From contig DATKOR010000078.1 of assembly GCA_035524495.1 (NCBI GenBank), positions 28,213-92,212 on the forward strand: a DNA stretch of 64,000 nucleotides. The letters are read 5' to 3'. Position 1 is the stretch's first letter. Every line of letters starts with the position of its first letter. This document shows, in pieces, positions 61,082-64,000 of this stretch. Under the pieces are notes generated by a model, which saw only the letters and a program-made list of their open reading frames with translations, had not been told where the DNA came from and did not search any database. The translations under genes and the position numbers were made by a program. The DNA comes from CAIKZZ01 sp035524495 (GTDB lineage: Bacteria > Pseudomonadota > Gammaproteobacteria > Steroidobacterales > Steroidobacteraceae).

Positions 61082-63460
61082 CTAAAGCCGCACGTGAAGG
61101 CCGACCGTGAGCGCGAAAGGCGCGGCCGGGGCCGCGAAGCGCGGATCGACGCCGCCGGGCGCCACCGAAACCCCGGGGGCGCCGACGCCCGTCGGGTCGG
61201 CGTAGAGCCCGTAGGTCGCATAGCGCGCGTTCGTGACGTTGGTTGCCTCGAGCGCAAGCTGCGTGCGCCGGCCGAGGGCGAGCCTCGCGTGCAGGTCGAG
61301 GCGCGCATAGCCGGGCAGCGGCGCGTTCTGGTTCGACTCGTCGCCGTGGTATGGGGACGCACCGACGGCGAGCAGCGTCGCCCCGAGCGTCAGTGCCGCG
61401 CCGGCGCGCCAGTCGAGTGCGGCGGTCGCGCGCAGCCGCGGGATGCCCGGCAGCCGGGCCCCGTCGCGCACCGTGATGTCGCCGTTCGCATCGGCGAGCG
61501 GGTTGAACGGCGAGGGCATCAGCAGCGTCGAGCGAAAACGCGCATCGACGAGCGCGGCGCCAGCGCTCGCGGCAAGCCGCCCGCGCTCGTAGCGCAGGTC
61601 GAGCGAGAGCCCCGCGCGCCGCGTCGCGCCGATGTTCGCGTAGTAGCCGGCGGCTGCCCCGGTCGCGATCCCGTAGATGTCGTCGCTGAGATCGGCGCGG
61701 AACGCGCTTGCGTCCAGACTGAGGCCGGTGGGACCGAAGAGCGGCGCGTGCCGCACGCCCACCTCCCAGGTCCGCGCGACCACCTGGCGCAGCCGCGGCG
61801 GGTCGCCGGCCAGCGTCGAGGGCAGAAGGCACGGTCGCGTCGGGTCCGAGCACTCGATCTCGCTCGGCGTCGGCGCGCGCGTCGTCTCGGCGTACCCGGC
61901 ATAGAGCGTGGCGCCGCCGGCCCGGTAGCTCGCGCCGAGCGCCGGATTGATTCGCCGGTAGCGGCTGAGGCCGTCGAGTGCGCCGCCGCGCTGATCTTCG
62001 AGCTCGATGCGCTCGTCCCCTGCGGCGACGCTCGCCGTGACCGCGAGCGCCGGTGTGAGAGCCACCGCGTCGGTCAGGTGCGCCGTGATCCTTCGCGTCG
62101 CGACGCCGAGCGCGACCGGGGTCGCGGGGAACGCGCCGCCTTCGGGCGTCGCGACGACGGCTCCACCTGCGGCCACCTGCAGCGCCGGATCGATCGCGCC
62201 GGGCGCGGCGCTCGCGCCAAAACCGACGTTCGCCGTCGCGACCGAGAGCCCGAGCGCGAGCCCGTGGCGCCGGCCGAGCAGCGTTGCCGGTCCCGCGACC
62301 TCGAGCTGCGCGCCGCGGCTCGTCGCGGCGATCGACTCGGCGTCGATCTCGCCGAGCGGCCGCACGCCGCCCGACGGGTCGGTGATCGGCGCGCCGTCGG
62401 TGCCGAGGAGCGCCGTGAGGCCGTCGCTCTGGCACAGCAATCCCGGCGTTGCGACGCACGGGGCGTAGGTGGTCGTGTTGCCGTTGACGAGCGACTGGCG
62501 AAAGCGGCGCAGGTAGGCGAGCGCCGACAACGAGCTCTCCGTTCCGAGGCGCAGCTCGAGGCTTGCAGCGACGTGCAGCAGCCGGTTCCGGCTCTGCTGC
62601 GGCCCGGTGAACGTCAGCGCGCGGTCGACGGCGAGCTCCGCGAGCGGCGCGGCGCCGGGCCCGTTCAGCCGGTCGTCGGCGGCGCCGAGACTCATCGCGT
62701 ACACGGCGCGGCCGGTCCTGCCGCGCAAGTCGGCATAGAGCGTGCGCAGCGAGTTCGAGGAGCGGTCGCGCCAGCCGTCTTCGTCGAGCGCGCGGGCGCC
62801 GAGGTAGAGGCCGAGCGCACCGGCCTGGATGCCGTACTCGGCGGTCGCGGCGCGCTCGCCGAAGGAGCCTGCCTCGACCGCGAGTCCGCCGCCCGGGTCG
62901 CTATACGCGTTTTTCATCGTGAACATCACCGCACCGCCGAGCGCGCCCGGCCCGAACACCGGACTCGCGCCCGCGACGTCGATGCGCCGCACCGCGAATC
63001 CCGGCACGAGGTCCCAGTTGACGACGTCGCCGAAGGCCTCGTTGATGCGCACATCGCCCTGGAAGACCGCGAGTCCCTGCGGCGTCCCGAGCACCGGGGA
63101 CGCGCCGTAGCCGCGAAAGCTGAGGCTGCGCTGCCAGGCATCGGACAACGTGTCCTCGAGCGCGATCCCGGCGACGTGGTCCGCGAGCGCTGCGGCCGGG
63201 TCGGCGACCAGCGAGTCCCCGGGGGCCTCGAGCGCGTGGATCTCGGCCGGCAGCGCGTCCAGCGCAGCAGCGGTTCCCGGGAGTGGCGCCGCGCCGACGA
63301 TGACGTCGGGCAGCGTCGCCGGCCTGACCTCGGCGCGAAGCGGAGCGCTCATCGTCAGCGCGGTCGCGAGCGCGGTCGTGACCGCGAGGGCCGCGGGACG
63401 CCGCCGCCGCACGCCGGGTGCGGGCCGGGCGACCCAGGCGGCGGTGCTCGTCGGCGACAT
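61082..63460 (-). CDS. TonB-dependent outer-membrane receptor
   Basis: 792 residues. Signal-like segment (residues 24-43), plug motifs LPDVIVGAAPLPG, DTLSDAWQRSLSFRGYG, PQGLAVFQGDVRINEAFGDVVNWD and GASPVFGPGALGGAVMFTMK, then barrel and final FALTVGLHVRL. Belongs to a different receptor group than the other two; some relatives are cobalamin- or siderophore-type receptors. It lies 31 bases after the ankyrin gene's stop, on the same strand. Confidence 0.9.
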   Translation of the reverse strand: MSPTSTAAWVARPAPGVRRRRPAALAVTTALATALTMSAPLRAEVRPATLPDVIVGAAPLPGTAAALDALPAEIHALEAPGDSLVADPAAALADHVAGIALEDTLSDAWQRSLSFRGYGASPVLGTPQGLAVFQGDVRINEAFGDVVNWDLVPGFAVRRIDVAGASPVFGPGALGGAVMFTMKNAYSDPGGGLAVEAGSFGERAATAEYGIQAGALGLYLGARALDEDGWRDRSSNSLRTLYADLRGRTGRAVYAMSLGAADDRLNGPGAAPLAELAVDRALTFTGPQQSRNRLLHVAASLELRLGTESSLSALAYLRRFRQSLVNGNTTTYAPCVATPGLLCQSDGLTALLGTDGAPITDPSGGVRPLGEIDAESIAATSRGAQLEVAGPATLLGRRHGLALGLSVATANVGFGASAAPGAIDPALQVAAGGAVVATPEGGAFPATPVALGVATRRITAHLTDAVALTPALAVTASVAAGDERIELEDQRGGALDGLSRYRRINPALGASYRAGGATLYAGYAETTRAPTPSEIECSDPTRPCLLPSTLAGDPPRLRQVVARTWEVGVRHAPLFGPTGLSLDASAFRADLSDDIYGIATGAAAGYYANIGATRRAGLSLDLRYERGRLAASAGAALVDARFRSTLLMPSPFNPLADANGDITVRDGARLPGIPRLRATAALDWRAGAALTLGATLLAVGASPYHGDESNQNAPLPGYARLDLHARLALGRRTQLALEATNVTNARYATYGLYADPTGVGAPGVSVAPGGVDPRFAAPAAPFALTVGLHVRL

Positions 63461-63491
63461 GCGGCGCAGATTCTAGCGGTTGGTCCGAAGG

Positions 63492-64000
63492 CTAGCGCGC
63501 GCCCGCCTGCACGAGTACGGCGGCGATCGCCGAACGGCCCGCCGCGCGCGCGACGGCGAGCGGCGTGCGTCCGTCTGGCGCGCCGCGGTTGGGGTCGGCG
63601 CCATGCGCGAGCAGCACGCGCACGCTCGCAAGATCGCCGCGCTCGACCGCCACGAGCATCGCCGTGCGGCCATCGACGTCCACCGCATCGACCGCGGCGC
63701 CCGCGGCCAGCAGCCGCTCAATGCGCGCCGCATCGCCCGCCGCCGCGGCGGCGAGCAGCGCGCTCGGCTCGCTCGACTGCGGGAACGGCGACGGTCGCGC
63801 GGCGGGCGCCGCCAGCCTGGCCCGCGCCGGCGCGCCGGTCACGGCCGTCGCATCCGCGGCGGCTGCCTTCGCGCTTGGCGCCGGCTGCTCCGCGGGGAAG
63901 CTGCCCGCGGCGTTCTCCCTGAGGGCACCGCGTGCGGGCGCGGCTGATTCCGCAAGCTGCGCCGGCGGGGCCGGGACCGTGAGCGCAGGTGCGGGCGGCG
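63492..64000 (-). CDS. Ankyrin-repeat protein, N-terminus beyond the window
   Basis: At least 169 residues; the frame stays open to the right edge. A Pro/Ala-rich stretch is followed by ankyrin repeats: ALLAAAAAGDAARIERLLAAGA, VDAVDVDGRTAMLVAVERGD and HGADPNRGAPDGRTPLAVARAAGR. A GTG at 63842 gives a shorter alternative of 116 residues. Protein-protein interaction module; partner unknown, but the TonB receptor downstream may be co-transcribed. Confidence 0.75.
   Translation of the reverse strand, partial: PPAPALTVPAPPAQLAESAAPARGALRENAAGSFPAEQPAPSAKAAAADATAVTGAPARARLAAPAARPSPFPQSSEPSALLAAAAAGDAARIERLLAAGAAVDAVDVDGRTAMLVAVERGDLASVRVLLAHGADPNRGAPDGRTPLAVARAAGRSAIAAVLVQAGAR

Overview
The window is chromosomal DNA of a very G+C-rich Gram-negative bacterium. 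It has three TonB-dependent outer-membrane receptors, a Tat-type secreted YcbK/MepK-like protein, a lipoprotein cytochrome c, Lgt, and a two-subunit (GcvPA/GcvPB) glycine decarboxylase. I infer a gammaproteobacterium, perhaps near Steroidobacterales/Nevskiales or Xanthomonadales, but no rRNA or other decisive marker is present. Genes are packed tightly, many with 4-base ATGA/GTGA/TTGA overlaps. I see no tRNA, rRNA, CRISPR array, transposase, integrase or phage gene.

Region 1 (1-16164) is built around quaternary amines. It starts inside a pterin-binding (methyl-THF:corrinoid) methyltransferase followed by a ferredoxin/ASKHA activator of corrinoid proteins, a membrane sterol-desaturase/fatty-acid-hydroxylase enzyme, a PhyH dioxygenase and an agmatinase-family ureohydrolase. 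Facing them is an operon for a choline-type ABC importer (binding protein and permease fused in one polypeptide, then the ATPase) ending in an MttB/MtgB-family methyltransferase. Divergent from it are one long frame that joins a BetI-type repressor to a BetB-type betaine aldehyde dehydrogenase, and then a BetA-type choline dehydrogenase. Together these read as choline uptake, oxidation to glycine betaine, and cobalamin-dependent demethylation into the folate pool. An NCS1 permease closes the block.

Region 2 (16165-27373): a TonB receptor of visibly lower G+C, a DUF885 peptidase-like lipoprotein/exported protein, then a tandem glycine riboswitch with an intrinsic terminator controlling gcvT-gcvH-gcvPA-gcvPB, followed by dgkA and a PfkB kinase. 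A palindrome resembling the one in the choline/bet divergent promoter lies between the DUF885 gene and the TonB receptor, suggesting shared control.

Region 3 (27391-43139) is mostly housekeeping: a double-domain HtrA/Nma111-like protease, DUF72, Sua5-type threonylcarbamoyl-AMP synthase, an ornithine/diaminopimelate-type decarboxylase, a DUF882 peptidase, cytochrome c, a ComB-like phosphatase, DUF486, a HIT-like protein, a YyaL-type thioredoxin protein, RlmI, a YdcF/DUF218 protein, Lgt, ThyA, a SET-domain methyltransferase and a 2OG-Fe(II) oxygenase.

Region 4 (43136-64000) is catabolic and accessory: a MocR regulator divergent from an omega-amino-acid:pyruvate aminotransferase and MmsA (beta-alanine to acetyl-CoA), a TonB receptor, an alpha/beta hydrolase, a TTC38-like TPR protein, an EamA transporter, a Sad-like aldehyde dehydrogenase, a PuuB-like oxidase, Tag glycosylase, an S10 peptidase, an aldo/keto reductase, an ArsR-SRPBCC-GST operon with two tandem operators, a third TonB receptor and a partial ankyrin protein. 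Four of the six convergent gene pairs in the window overlap by exactly four bases at a CTAG.
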